Of a stretch of 64,000 nucleotides of DNA, positions 1 through 11,336 are shown piece after piece (position 1 is the stretch's first letter; each line of letters begins with the position of its first letter). The DNA is from Cristatella mucedo (taxonomy: Eukaryota; Bryozoa; Phylactolaemata; Cristatellidae): NCBI GenBank assembly GCA_009760855.2, contig WPIO01000016.1, positions 1,043,501-1,107,500 on the forward strand, in the 5' to 3' direction. The notes under the pieces are model-generated. The model worked only from the letters and a program-made list of their open reading frames with translations. It had not been told where the DNA came from and did not search any database. A program made the position numbers and the translations under genes.

Positions 1-65
1 CTTCCGGTGCTGTGGCCTGCTCCCCCCACCACCCGGCTGGTGATGCTGCCTGCTGCTGCCAGCTC

Positions 66-66
<1 letters not shown>

Positions 67-102
<36 letters not shown>
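67..102 (+). repeat. (CTG)12 microsatellite
   Basis: Twelve uninterrupted CTG triplets are seen directly. This is one of several CTG/CAG tracts in the window. Confidence 0.95.
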
Positions 103-103
<1 letters not shown>

Positions 104-121
104 GCTACACGGCTTCTGATT

Positions 122-300
122 TATAATAATAATAATAGCTGATTTAAAAGCCTATTTTTGTGTAGCAGCAGAAGATTCTTAAAGGCCATCACAACCGCTG
201 CAGCGGAAATAAAGGATCGCCCATCGCAGGATCCGAACCCACGACCTCGGGACCGAAATCGTGAAAAGCAACAGCCTTATCTTGAGAGCCATCGCGGCTC
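122..300 (-). mobile_element. SINE S1 copy
   Basis: Read on the minus strand, this has the same order as the other S1 copies: a tRNA-like head, a B-box-like word near GGGTTCGGATCC, a hairpin segment with loop CTGCAG, then the tail word AGGCTTTTAAATCAGCT followed by ATT repeats. The family assignment comes from alignment by eye with the copies at 33558, 35641 and 48394. Confidence 0.75.
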
Positions 301-421
301 AGTTCAAGCTCCTCGACCGTCCCCCGACCTTCCGGTTTTCGCAGCACTCGCTTTCTATCCGCGACTGTTAATGACCTTCGTCATAGTTACTATTAATTAG
401 TGCTTTTACGGAAGCGTCTTC

Positions 422-838
422 GCTGCATTTGTCTCCTCGATCTCCTGCAGCCTCTTTTGTCTCCTCGATCCCCTGCAACCTCTTTTGTCTCCTCGATCTC
501 CTGCAGCCTCTTTTGTCTCCTCGATCTCCTGCAGCCTCTTTTGTCTCCTCGATCTCCTGCAGCCTCTTTTGTCTCCTCGATCCCCTGCAACCTCTTTTGT
601 CTCCTCGATCTCCTGCAGCCTCTTTTGTCTCCTCGATCTCCTGCAGCCTCTTTTGTCTCCTCGATCTCCTGCAGCCTCTTTTGTCTCCTCGATCTCCTGC
701 AGCCTCATTTGTCTCCTCGATCTCCTGCAGCCTCTTTTGTCTCCTCGATCTCCTGCAGCCTCTTTTGTCTCCTCGATCTCCTGCAGCCTCATTTGTCTCC
801 TCGATCTCCTGCAGCCTCATCTGTCTCCTCGATCGCCT
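422..838. repeat. 28-bp minisatellite, about 15 units
   Basis: The unit begins TCCTGCAGCCTCTTTTGTCT and repeats every 28 bp with few substitutions (C/T, T/A). Because 28 is not a multiple of 3, each frame of a strand reads the same 28-residue cycle. That explains the long overlapping open frames on both strands, including a charged cycle with EIEETKEAAGDRGDKRG on the minus strand. Nothing shows that any frame is translated. Confidence 0.95.
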
Positions 839-1438
839 CGAGCGTCGTCGCCGCCGACGCCGCCTGCAGCTCTCGGCGGCGGCGGCGACGGTCCTGCAGC
901 GCAGCTTGGCGAGCTCTGCACCTCGAGCTCTGCACCTCGGCTCCCCTCCCTGCGGATTGACTTGCTGCTCCAAAAAGGTTCCGGCACGTCTGGCTGCGTC
1001 CAGAATTCCGACCAAGGGGCGGGCCTCTTCATCGCATTCGAGCGTCTACTCCACTCTCAAACCGCTTAGGAGTGGAGCCGATCGGTCCAACGGCCCACGA
1101 ACGCGAAGCCACCTTCGCCTGCCCAAACTTCGCGCCAGCCGCCACGTCGCTGCCGTACCTGCAACCGTCGCCCGCCGCTGCCGTATCGGTACACTGCACC
1201 AGCCAGCGAAGTACCGCCAGCGCGAGGGACCGAGTGGTCACGTGGCGCACATCTCATCAGCTTTCAGCGCTTGCACTGGTTCTAAAGCCCCCTTTTAGTT
1301 GAGTCAACATTTCGCTGGCCAGATCGCGGGAGGCCTTTGTCCGAGTGATTTCTCTTGGCAGCAGTCGGCAGTAAATAATCGCCGGCCTTGGGCAGGCCGC
1401 CGAGAGCCGAGGCCGCACGGACCGCTGGAATTCGCTGC
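839..1438. other. CpG-rich block without a supported gene
   Basis: This GC-rich stretch has many CpG dinucleotides and lies between the 28-bp minisatellite and a (CTC)n tract. Open frames exist on both strands, but I recognise no domain and no convincing splice pair. It could be an unmethylated promoter-like region. That is inference from composition only. Confidence 0.4.
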
Positions 1439-1534
1439 AGCTCCTCCTCCTCCTCCTCCTCCTCCTCCTCCTCCTCCTCCTCCTCCTCCTCCTCCTCCTC
1501 CTCCTCCTCCTCCTCCTCCTCCTCCTCCTCCTCC
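1439..1534. repeat. (CTC)n microsatellite, about 31 units
   Basis: An almost pure CTC/GAG triplet run, seen directly. It produces the poly-Pro, poly-Ser and poly-Glu frames in this interval, which are not evidence of a gene. Confidence 0.95.
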
Positions 1535-1703
1535 CACCCGCGGTGCAGCGGCGGCGGATGCCGGCGGACTGGACTTCGAGCAGCGCTGTGTGCACAACCA
1601 CGGCGGCTTTTCACGCAAACGCTTTATTAGCTTGAGCGATGCGCAACGACGGCCGCCTTTTCGAGCGACAGCGGCCTGAGTCAAAGCGCTACCTGGTGGC
1701 TGT

Positions 1704-2222
1704 CTAATGTAATGTAATGTATCTCCGTCTGTAACTCCACAAAGTCATAAAGACCATGAGGGTGTTACGCAGGAGAGTTTTGTATAGCGAACTCACAGCC
1801 TAAGCGGCTTTCGGTACGCATTTGGTAGCCAACCGACTTCGTCTCACGCAACAAAGAGAAAGTGGGAAGCATGGCAGAGTCACGAGAGCAGTTGAGGTAG
1901 TGAGTAGCATAGAAGTAGCAGCTCAGGACCGCTGAAAAGGATGTGCCATAGTCGGCAGTAGGAGAGTAGTTGTCGTTGCGTAAGAATTGTAGAAGCGAGT
2001 TCCACAGTCTAGGACCTGCAGAGCTAAAGCTTCTGTCGCCAACGGTCTTTAAGCGGAAGAATGGGACAGCTAATTTATTGTCCACACAGGACCTGAGGGT
2101 GCGAACAGGCTGAAACTGATGCAGCAGTTCAGCTAGGTACGAAGGAGCCAAGCCGTGGCGGGCCTTGTGGGTCAGCGTAAGAACTTTGCTCTGTATCCTT
2201 TGCTTAACCGGCAACCATCCTA
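1704..2222 (-). mobile_element. LINE A, 5'-truncated copy
   Basis: On the minus strand this is the 3' part of a CR1/L2-like non-LTR retrotransposon. It covers the end of the reverse transcriptase frame (1765-2214), with the family words LAVPFFRLKTVGDRSFSSAG and WNSLLQFLRND, then a short 3' region ending in ATTAC repeats at 1704-1720. It breaks at about 2222 within the word for the HWLPV-like block, as expected of 5' truncation. The same 3' end recurs at 8968, 16172, 18768 and 25985. Confidence 0.85.
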
Positions 2223-3335
2223 GCTCTGTCTACATCTTCTGCTCAGGATAGGCAACCTCCCGGCCGAGCATCTAGGCGTAACTGGCTTCGTTCCTGGAAC
2301 TAATTTCGCCAGCGGATGAATGGAGGCAGTTTCGAGTTCGTTGAGCGTGCACACGAAGCGGGCGACGCTGTAATTTCTGCGGTCATCTGGATATGCTTTG
2401 CACGGCGCCGCACAATAATGAGCGCTTCCGGCGTACGAGTGGGTCAAAGTTTGGTATTCACCTTAGAGTCACGTCGATTACCTCGGCGGCCTCCGCATCG
2501 GCAGCGGGTGGCACAGGGCGGCCAGGGCAGGGATGGGCTGCCGTTTGAATGTTTGTGCGAACGACACTGTCGACAGATTCGGCAATGTGCTGCGGAAATG
2601 TTGATTGGCAAGTCGGCTTAGCCCTCTCGCTACTTCGGGTGGCCGCGAGACGCTCGCCGACCACGCCACCTCGCGAGCCGAACTACACACAGCCCTTGGG
2701 ATTGCGAGCTCCCATTTTGATCGTAAACGGAACCATCCGCAATGACGCCCACGTATTAGACGCAGCTGATCGTCCCGGCGCTGCGGCCCCCCCCCCACCG
2801 CGTCTCCGTTATTAGGAACCGGAATAACGGTAAAACTCTTATTATCAGATTTTAATTTTAACTTTTTTTCGTTCTCGATAGCCACTTGGCAGTACTCTGG
2901 GCGCCGATCTACTTCGCACTGTGATCTTTGAAGAAAGCCGTTCGCTAGGGCTGCTACTGATGCTGGACACCTGCTGCCCTCCGTGGCTGTCGAATAGACT
3001 TTTGATGCGCGCCAAGTTATTTTGATTTACGGATGAAAGCTTCGTGCTCTTTGTTGCTGTTGCACATCGCTTTGCCGTTGCAATACCTGCGCGTGCCTGT
3101 AGTCGACGTATACAGTCCTCTCGAAGCCCGTTCGGTCCATTCTCCATCAAGCAATATGCGACGAGGTTTGTAGGCTGCAGATAATTTGTTCCCTCAGGAC
3201 GTTTTTTAATATTATTTCAGACTGGCTAAAGTATTGTGTGCCACATGTGTACTGAATAGATTCACTGACCTGCATTTAAGTTCCTGAGTAGGGTTGATGA
3301 CGTCACGCCCACATTTAAGTCTACACAACAGCTTT
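2223..3335. other. Unassigned sequence
   Basis: Mixed-composition DNA with CpG-rich patches (about 2450-2700) and a run of eight or more C at about 2785. Several short open frames overlap on both strands. None shows a recognisable motif or splice pair, so I call no gene here. Confidence 0.3.
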
Positions 3336-3336
3336 A

Positions 3337-3720
3337 AAAAGTAGTAATAATAATAATAATAGCGGTATAATTCCCTCAGAGAACTCAATCTCTTTCTAAG
3401 CACTTTAAATTTTCTGCAAAGGAAGCACGATCGAACGGTTAGTGGTAGCATGCTGACTATACAACAGGAATAGCAAGGTTAGTGGCAGCATGCACAATAT
3501 CAGCACGCATAAGCACATAAAGGACGAATCACAGGGACCTAATAAATGCTGTCATAAATAGATGCGTTTTTAGTTTCTTGTCAAATTAAGACATGTCAAA
3601 AGATGTCGCAAGCAAGTCGGGAGTGAGTTCCAGGCTTTGGGAGCATACGAACTAAAGTCTCGATCTCCAAAGGATTCGAGATTTGTATGAGTTAATGCCT
3701 CAAAGCTTGAAACTTATTAC
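3337..3720 (-). mobile_element. LINE B 3' fragment, decayed
   Basis: It starts with an AAT-type tail (3340-3361), then the conserved 3' end with CTCAGAGAACTCAATCTCTT and the word GACGAATCACAGGGACC. It continues into the last coding part (SLPT region) with frame breaks. Similarity fades beyond about 3720, and 3720-4262 may hold more of the same element too diverged to follow by eye. Confidence 0.7.
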
Positions 3721-4268
3721 CAACTGACGCCGCGAAAGCTTCTAACTGGATGACATTTAAAAACCCGGAGATGCTACTGCTTATTACACAATTTGTTGGG
3801 TCCGAGTGAACTTTGTTGAGCCACTTGTAAATGGCCTAGAAACAGGTTAAGTAATCTGAAGGTGCTATGCAAATGTCTTACTATTTCTAGTTTCATATAC
3901 TGTCAGAAAATGGCATTCGTAATGACATGAGATTGTGTGGGTGCCCTATCAAAACAGTACATTGTAATAAGTATTTAAAATGTATAAATTGTAGCTTTAC
4001 GCAGTCTCTTAATGGTTAATTTGAGGAAGAATTGCTGCGGATTACGGCGTTGGCCATGCCAATTGCTGCTGATTTTTTGCTGTGCATAGCCCAAGATCTC
4101 GCAGGCAAAGTATAATCTAACGTGCGATCAAAGCTTGAGCCTTAAGTGTACGATTTCCTCCTAGTTTGCTGAGCATTGGCGAGGATTTGGTAATTTTCCA
4201 GGTGCGTCGCAATCAATTACAGAGCATTGCATAAGAACACATTTCTAACTAGCCGCAAAATCTAGTGG

Positions 4269-5706
4269 TTAATAATAATAATAATAGTTCACTTGATAAA
4301 GCGCCGTCAGAGAACTTAATCTCTCTCTAGGCGCTTTACATTTGCTGTAAAGTGAAATGCAATTGAATGGTAAGTAAAATCATGCTTGAAAAACAGACGA
4401 AATGAATAATATGGTTAGGGGTGACATGCACAGGGTCAACATGTAAATGGGGTTAGTGGCAGCATGCACAGTGTCAGCACGCATAAGCACATCAAGGACG
4501 AATCACAGGGACCCACTAAATGCTGTCCTAAATAGGTGTGTTTTTAGGTTCCTTTTAAATGTGGTCAGGTCAGGGGATGTTTTGACGCAGGTCGGGAGGG
4601 AGTTCCATGCTTTGGGAGCATACGAACTAAATGCACGGTCTCCAAAGGATTTAAGGTTTGTACGGGGTATTTCTAGACAGTTGGATTCCGAGAAGCGAGT
4701 GGTACGATGCTTGGCCTGATGGGGTAGTATATCTGACAGATAGGCTGGAGCCATAGAATGAAGGGACCTAAAAGTGAGCGACAAAACCTTGAAGTCAATC
4801 CGTTGCTTGACTGGTAGCCAGTGCAGGTCGGCGAGAAGTGGAGTAATGTGGCAACTGCGACGCTCACGACAGACAAGCCTAGCTGCAGAGTTTTGCACCA
4901 GCTGCAATCGCCTGATCGCACATGCTGGTAGGCCAGTAAGCAGTGAGTTGCAGAAGTCGAGACGGGATGTCACGAATGCATGAACTAACTTGGACGTGGT
5001 ATCTTTATCTAAACAAGCCCGAATTTTAGCAATGATTGCAATGTTATGAAGCTGAAAATATGCGGGTTTGACTGTGGAGCTGATATGGTCGTCTAACGAG
5101 AGGTCGCTTTGGAATATGACACCTAGATTTCGAGCTGATTCAACAGGAGATATGCTGGCAGAGCCAATTTTGAGCGTCAGCCTTTCCAATCTCTGGATCA
5201 CACTGGGTTTGCCCATAACTAGTAAGGTAGTTTTATCATCGTTAAGTTTTAGAAAATTTGCTGCCATCCATGTGCGGATGTCATCAATGCATGCAGCTAG
5301 TGAGTTGAGAGAATTTGAGGTGCTCGAAGGCGGGGAGGGATCAAAGCAAAGGTACAACTGAGTGTCATCCGCATAGAAGTGAAAGCCTAGATTGTGCTTG
5401 GCAATCACATCAGCAAGAGGCAGAGTATAAACCGTGAAAAGAACGGGACCTAGCACTGAGCCCTGAGGTAATCCATATTTCAGAGGTACTTCAGATGATC
5501 TTTGTCCATTCACGTCAATACTCTGGAGTCTCCCACTGAGATAGGACCTGAACCACTGCAGAGCAGTGCCAGTGATGCCCAGGCGAGATGAGAGGCGCTC
5601 TAGAAGAACTTTGTGATCGATGGTATCAAAAGCTGCCGAAAGATCAAGCAAAACAAGCAGAGACACTCTACCCATGTCTGCATTCCTAAGTAGGTCGTTG
5701 TATACC
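4269..5706 (-). mobile_element. LINE B, best-preserved copy
   Basis: A CR1/L2-like non-LTR retrotransposon, 5'-truncated inside the reverse transcriptase. Minus-strand order is truncated RT domain, the C-terminal region with LHWLPVKQRIDFKVLS and AWNSLPT, a 3' UTR with a short terminal hairpin (GCGCC...GGCGC type), and an AAT tail at 4269-4287. The match with the second long copy (43393-44955) is close until about 5706, where the flank becomes unrelated. That defines the truncation point. Confidence 0.92.
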
Positions 5707-5759
5707 CGTTGTATACATGTGGTTAAATTGTACTCAAGAACAATGAGATATGCAATCAA
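4503..5759 (-). pseudogene. LINE B reverse transcriptase, uninterrupted but N-truncated
   Basis: This open frame of 418 codons encodes the later part of a non-LTR reverse transcriptase, which primes cDNA synthesis at a nicked chromosomal target. Visible blocks in order: [18 protein letters not shown] (about residues 39-56), GLPQGSVLGPVLFTVY (about 95-110), the catalytic FYADDTQLYL (about 128-137), then LHWLPVKQRI and AWNSLPT near the C-terminus. The first 18 or so residues come from unrelated flank, so the true N-terminus (endonuclease and early RT) is missing. A frame this long without stops suggests recent insertion. It cannot be a complete element. Confidence 0.85.
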
Positions 5760-6462
5760 AATAGTAGCTCGCCATCACGATTTCCGGTCGCTTTTCTGCG
5801 GGTTTGGCTGAATTTCGAGCATCGAGGTATCACGGTGCGGTTATTTCAGGTGACTGCTGGGGCATATATTAAGAATCTGCGTTCGAAATCTTGTGGATGC
5901 TCTTCAAACGGAGTTTATTTTTTTGTGCAATCTAATGTGGTGATTCTCGCAGCGGATTCTGTGTGGATCGATCGTCGATCGGAGCGTACTTCGCCAATAG
6001 CCCAAGCCGTTTTAGTCGCGATTGCAGTGCGTTGACCGAGATCGTGACTTAACAAATGCATTCCGCTATGCATGCTTTACTTGAGCATTGTGGATTACGC
6101 GATTTAAAATTGAGCTCCTGGAGCTTCGCAAAGTCGATTTCTGCTGGCTTCTCGGCGGATCAGCTGGGACTGCCGTAGTCACGTGGCCAGGATCACGTGG
6201 TCCGGATCTCGGCCGTGCATTCACAATGTGTAGCTTTGGCCATTTCACGACCCTATAGTTTCTGCCTTTGAGCGGGCCGCTAAATTATGTCATTTGACGG
6301 TTTTGATGACTAACATTTGAAGTCTTTTTAAAGCATGCCCTTTGATTTTTATTTTTGGCTCGGTTCCTTGATCGGGATAGTGCTGTACATAACGGCCTCT
6401 GTAGGAGTGCTAAGCGAGTTGGCGATAGCGTGCAGCCCCGACTTAGGGCGTGCTCGAAATGC

Positions 6463-6521
6463 ACTTACTTTACTTACCTTTACCTTTACTTACCTTACTT
6501 ACTTTACCTTACTTTACTTCT
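6463..6521. repeat. CTTAC/TTTAC degenerate short tandem repeat
   Basis: Alternating CTTAC, TTTAC and CTTTAC words run for about 60 bp. Confidence 0.85.
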
Positions 6522-8092
6522 GAGACTTTCAGAGGTACAATTCAGTTGCATAGCACCGTAAGAAAACTTAAGCTGCTGGACGGCGCTTCATATAGGGCAC
6601 AAGGCTTGAGACTGTAGCCTGTCATCATCAAATACATTCATTTTTTGACCCTGGTTGAAGCGAGCGCCTTTAATCAGAGGGCATACCAGTGCCATGTGCA
6701 TATTTTAGCCGGCGTCCCATCGTGCATGTGGTCATCCATTGGGCATGTGATTCCTTTCCGGGTGCAACAGCAGTCTCAGCTATTCGCATTACTTGATTAC
6801 TTTTACATTGAATGGATACCTTTTAGCTATGATTTATATTACAATTCTCATTAGAAATATCAGGTTCGAGCTGCAGATTTCCTGTTAGTTTTTCACTTAC
6901 ATTGAGTGGATTTGGTGAGTAGCCATAATTTATTTCACTGCCCTTCTCTTAGATGTTACTTTGAATTCATACTTTAAAAAACTCTTGCATCTGCATGGAC
7001 GAAATGCAGCTTTCAAAGAAACCGGCGGGGTTTGTAATTGACCTTTGGTGCTTGACCTCACTAGTGCACAGGTCAAGCACTTCAGGGGACATTTGTGAAT
7101 AGAGGCACATCTGGAAAATCGTCGAACACACAGCTGGTGAATCGTAGCCACACCTCACGAAGGTCCTCCAATAACATTTTTTAAATCAACACCAGACATG
7201 TCTGCTGCGCATGTCTTAGAAATAGGTCCACATGATAAAAATCTCGTAAGCTTGACAGCACTAGCGTGCCATTTTCTACCTACAGAGAGCTGACAGAGGA
7301 CTACGGCATTATATAAATGGCCTTGTTTTTAGCTACCATCGACTATTATACACATTCCTTATAAGCATAAGTAAAGAAAGGCTAGTCCTGGAATGCAGCC
7401 TTTCTACCTCTTTGGCTGATGGCTTTGGTTACGAACCAGCAAACTCACAAGCAATTGTTGTTCTGCACGCTATGCTCCACTTGTCACCACATGTAATATA
7501 ATAAGAAGTAGTTTGCTGAACAGCCTAATTTATGTTGAGGCACAAGAGGCGTGGCGGCTTTTCGTTTCAGTTGATGCGGCCAAGCAGAATGGTTGGCAGT
7601 CGTAGTCGAGCCTCGATCCAGACGATCCGCATGGTACTCTGTCCGCTCTGTCCACTCAAGTGTCTTCAAATCAAGTTGCATACTTCTTGGACGTGCACCA
7701 CTACTTGGACGGACTTCCAATAGTTGTCGGACTTCAGATAAATCGAGCGACCTGAGGCTCAAAGAGCGACTCGCTAGCTTTTGAAGAGTGCCGCACCACC
7801 CGCAAGCACTGCACCGACTCTGGGTAGCCCGAGTCCTTGCGACCGTGACCTGCCGCTGCATGACCTTGACCTCGGTTCCATTGTGAAATCGGCCTGATTT
7901 CTGTGAGGAAGTTTTGCTAACCTTCGGGCCTCCTTTGGTAAAGGTACTACTGCGGAGATAGTCCATGCATATGGGAACGCATGCCTAGATTTATGTAACT
8001 GCTAGCTCCTGACAAGTCCACCGGCCTGTGCAAACTTGAGAGCAAGGGTCGTCTAACGAGAACGTCGCAACCGCCCACCCCTTCGTTTTATC

Positions 8093-8137
8093 TGACCTGA
8101 CCTTTGACCCTTCGCTATCTCTGACCTGCACTGACCT
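8093..8137 (+). promoter_or_regulatory. Cluster of nuclear-receptor-like half-sites (DR1 and DR4)
   Basis: TGACCT occurs at 8093, 8098, 8122 and 8132, and TGACCC at 8105. The pair 8098/8105 is a direct repeat with one spacer base (DR1, the RXR/HNF4 class). The pair 8122/8132 has four spacer bases (DR4). The arrangement matches known receptor sites, but no promoter is identified nearby, so function is inferred. Confidence 0.3.
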
Positions 8138-8227
8138 GGACAAGCACTGCATCGACATCAACTTTCCTGTCACTCGCTTTAAGGTTCCTTCTGTATCTTG
8201 CACGAGCATGCCTGTCAGGATCACGTA

Positions 8228-8530
8228 ATCCTTGCACGTAAGCCTACGCAACGACAACTGCTCTCTGTCTGCTGCCGACTGCGGCTCATCCTTTTTAGCG
8301 GTCCTGAGCTGCTACGTCTATGCCACTCACTACCTCGACTGCTCTCCTGACTCTGCTGTGCCTCCCACTTTCTCTTTGTTTCGTGAGACGAAGTCGGTTG
8401 GCTACCGAATGTGTACCGAAAGCCGCCGCTTAGGCTGTGAGTGCGCCATACAAAACTCTCCTTCGTAACACCCACGTAGTCTTTGTGACTTTGTGGAGTT
8501 ACAGACGGGGATACATTACATTACATTACT
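8228..8530 (+). mobile_element. LINE A 3' fragment
   Basis: Plus-strand copy of the last part of LINE A: family words ending SLFRETKSVGYRM in the 8232-8468 frame, then the 3' region and an ATTAC-type tail at 8513-8528. Confidence 0.85.
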
Positions 8531-8559
8531 CAGAAATTAGAAAAGCCTAACCTTAAGAA

Positions 8560-8800
8560 TGGCTCAGCCATCGCGCTGTTATCTCGCGTAGCTTCTGCGC
8601 CTGTTCCGTTCCAAAATGTCTGTTCACTAGATGATCACCGTGTACAGTGTACCGTCAAGTCTGCCTGTTCTATGTAACATTGCACCACTAATTCGTGCCT
8701 ACTTAGGTAAGGATACCGCAGCTCGGCTGGCCCATCTGTAACTCGCTACTGACAGGTCGACCCGCTTTTACAAAGAGATGCTTAGTGCTGCGTTAGAGAA
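8560..8800 (+). mobile_element. Decayed LINE B fragment
   Basis: Words such as ACTAGATGATCACCGTGTAC and GTGCCTACTTAGGTAAGGAT align by eye with the LINE B segment between the YADD block and the HWLPV block. No frame is open. Confidence 0.5.
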
Positions 8801-8967
8801 CGCTGACTCGGGCAGCCTTGAACTGTGACGTTTCGCCCTCAAGGAATCCTCAGTGGCCACATCTGCACAGCGCTTTGCGGCGTGAACGCGTGGCCAGCGG
8901 CTTATCGCTTATCGCTCGGCGGCTTCTTGAGCTGAGAACTTCTAGGGCGCGAACAGCGTCCGTCGAA

Positions 8968-9312
8968 TCATGTAATGTAATGCATCTCCTTCAGTAACTC
9001 CACAAAGTCATAAAGACCAAGTGGGTGTTACGCAGGAGAGTTTTGTATGGCGCACTCACAGCCTAAGCGGCTTTCGGTACGCATTCGGTAGCCAACAGAC
9101 TTCGTCTCACGCAACAAAGAGAAAGTGGGAAGCATAGCAGAGTCAGGAGAGCAGTTGAGGTAGTGAGTAGCATAGAAGTAGCAGTTCAGAACCGCTGAAA
9201 AAGATGTGCCATAGTCGGCAGTTGGAGAGTAGATGTCGTTGCGTAAGAATTGTGGAAGCGAGTTCCACAGTCTAGGACCTGCAGAGCTAAAGCTTCTGTC
9301 GCCAACTGTCCT
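8968..9312 (-). mobile_element. LINE A 3' fragment
   Basis: Starts with the ATTAC-type tail at 8968-8984. It is near-identical to the 3' ends at 1704 and 18768 and stops abruptly at about 9312 (5' truncation). Confidence 0.88.
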
Positions 9313-10098
9313 ACTTCAGCTGACGGCAGCTGTCGCAACGTTTCGGAATGGACTGTAGCGATGGTGGAGGAAAAATAAAAATGCACGCTCATTTAATAAA
9401 AGAGCCACCAGAGGAGAACACACACAGGAAAGCGCAGGGTAGAGAGGGTCCTTCACTTCGTCCGCGGCCGTCTGTTCTGCATTGACGGCCGCTATCTCTG
9501 CCTGATGGCAGATAAGCTCTTTCAGTGGACGGCCCCGTGCTGGTGCAGTCCACTCGGCGTCTCCTCTTGCGCCTGTCATGAGCTTGGATGATTCCAGGTT
9601 ACGTGACTTGCTTATGCAAACTTGCTTTCCATCGGGCAGCGTCCGTCCATCAATGTGATGGTTCTTTCGCTCACCGTTTTAGGTTCTACATTCTCTCGTT
9701 CGGGCAAAGCTACCTGAAATACCTCCTAATTAGGTCTTCCGTCAGAACCCTGTGGATTTCCATCTCTTTTTAAGTCTGGATGTTTATTTTTCCCCTTTGC
9801 AAACTTCAAAACCTTTGGAGATCAGCCTTCACTCATTAGTGTTTAAAAAGCGAGGAAACCATTTGCGACTATTACCATATTATCGCCTGCTTTAATGGCA
9901 TTCAAAGCTCAGCTTAAACCTGTTTGTCTCTGGCAGTCTTTGCTCTGCCAGCATGTACTGTCTTTTATGCTCCAGTGCGTCCAAATTATAGGCTTCATAG
10001 GCACTGACGTGTCAGACGTTTCTTTTTAGCTTACTAGAAGTGCCTAGAAGGTAATTTGCTCATTTCCGTTCTCACGGTTACTCTTTCATTGGTACGAT
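9313..10098. other. Unassigned sequence
   Basis: No coding motif, repeat family or RNA gene recognised between the LINE A and LINE B fragments. Confidence 0.3.
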
Positions 10099-10255
10099 AA
10101 CAATAATAATAATAATAATGCACTTGATAAAGCGCCCTCAGAGAACTCAATCTCATTCTAGGCGCTTTACATTTGCTGCAAAGGGAAATGCAATTGAAAT
10201 GGTGAGTAAAATCATGCTTGATAAACAAACAACATGAATAACATGGTTGGGGACG
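10099..10255 (-). mobile_element. LINE B 3' tail fragment
   Basis: AAT tail at 10101-10118, then the conserved terminal hairpin region (GCGCCCTCAGAGAACTCAAT on the plus strand) and about 100 bp of 3' UTR. Confidence 0.85.
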
Positions 10256-10325
10256 ATAACAATTATTGTTAGCTAAATTTTTCAGTCCTTGGGTGTCTGC
10301 TCCCAAGCGCTATACGGATGAAATG

Positions 10326-10466
10326 AACTCTGTTGGCTACCGAATGCGTACCGAAAGCCGCTGAGGCTGTGAGCGCGCTAGGCAAAACTCTCCTGCGTAG
10401 CACACACATAGTCTTTATGGCTTTGTGGAGTTACAGACGGAGATACATTACATCACATTACGGCTT
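10326..10466 (+). mobile_element. LINE A terminal fragment
   Basis: Last 140 bp of LINE A with the GGCTACCGAATGCGTACCG word and an ATTAC-type tail. Confidence 0.85.
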
Positions 10467-10507
10467 TAATCAACCCATATGTGCGTTCCATGTATTCCAG
10501 TCACTCA

Positions 10508-10548
10508 CTATATACATATAGATATATATATATGCATATATACATATA

Positions 10549-10579
<31 letters not shown>

Positions 10580-10580
10580 T
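10508..10580. repeat. (TA)n tract with imperfect units
   Basis: TA/CATA repeats seen directly. Confidence 0.9.
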
Positions 10581-11331
10581 ATGACCTTATAAGCTAGGCT
10601 TGTTAGTTGATTAGTTATTTTAGTACGTCTGTCGTTTCCCGACATCCTACGTACATTACGTACATCTATGTATGTTACTATGTACATTACGTCCTCGTGA
10701 CGCATTTATAGTGACCGCATTACGGTCGGTGCCTTGCTATGTAGAGCACCTGGACTGAGATTGAGTACTCTTTAGATGCCATGTGATTTAATTACATTTT
10801 GTATTTATTTTTAGCCAGAACTAAACGTAGGGAGTTATGATTGTCATGCAGCAGGACGTATTTCCGAAGTTGGATTTATAAGTACTGAGTAGCATTCGCA
10901 ACGCTGCCCTACTAACACTTGAAATTGCTTTGAACTTGCTTGTGATAACAGCTGGTTGTGAGCGACAACGAATTGGGCTTTATGGTAATACTTAACCCTA
11001 AGGGCATGGTTCGGCCACTGATGTACAGCTCCGTTGCACCTAGCGGCCCATAAGAATTTCACGACTTGCTCATAGGCGAATGCACAGTACTCGATTAGTG
11101 AAGTTAAAATCAAATATCATGAGGATTATGATGGCAAATTCAAAGAAATAGTCATCCGTAATGGCATTCTTCCGCGTAACATCGGTATGAAAAAGAAGGA
11201 GAAAGTACGCTGCGATCTAAAAAAAAATTGACAGGCGTCATATTCTGGTTGTGTGCGTAGCCATTTCGTGAGCTTGCGAGTGCCCCCCAATATCGCACGC
11301 AGGCACAATACACACGTACAATACGTACAAC
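10581..11331. other. Unassigned sequence
   Basis: Includes repeats of TACATTACGTA-like words at about 10645-10695. No gene supported. Confidence 0.3.
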
Positions 11332-11336
11332 ACAAT

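Larger units (their letters stand above)
5707..8227. other. Unassigned sequence with small repeats
   Basis: No gene is supported. The interval includes a CTTAC/TTTAC-type simple repeat at 6463-6521 and a cluster of TGACCT half-sites at 8093-8137, reported separately. The rest shows no recognisable coding motif. Confidence 0.3.

Noticed and set aside
422-838. Regular 28-bp direct repeats resembling a CRISPR array
   Set aside because: The repeats are head to tail with no unique spacers, there are no cas genes, and the window is eukaryotic.
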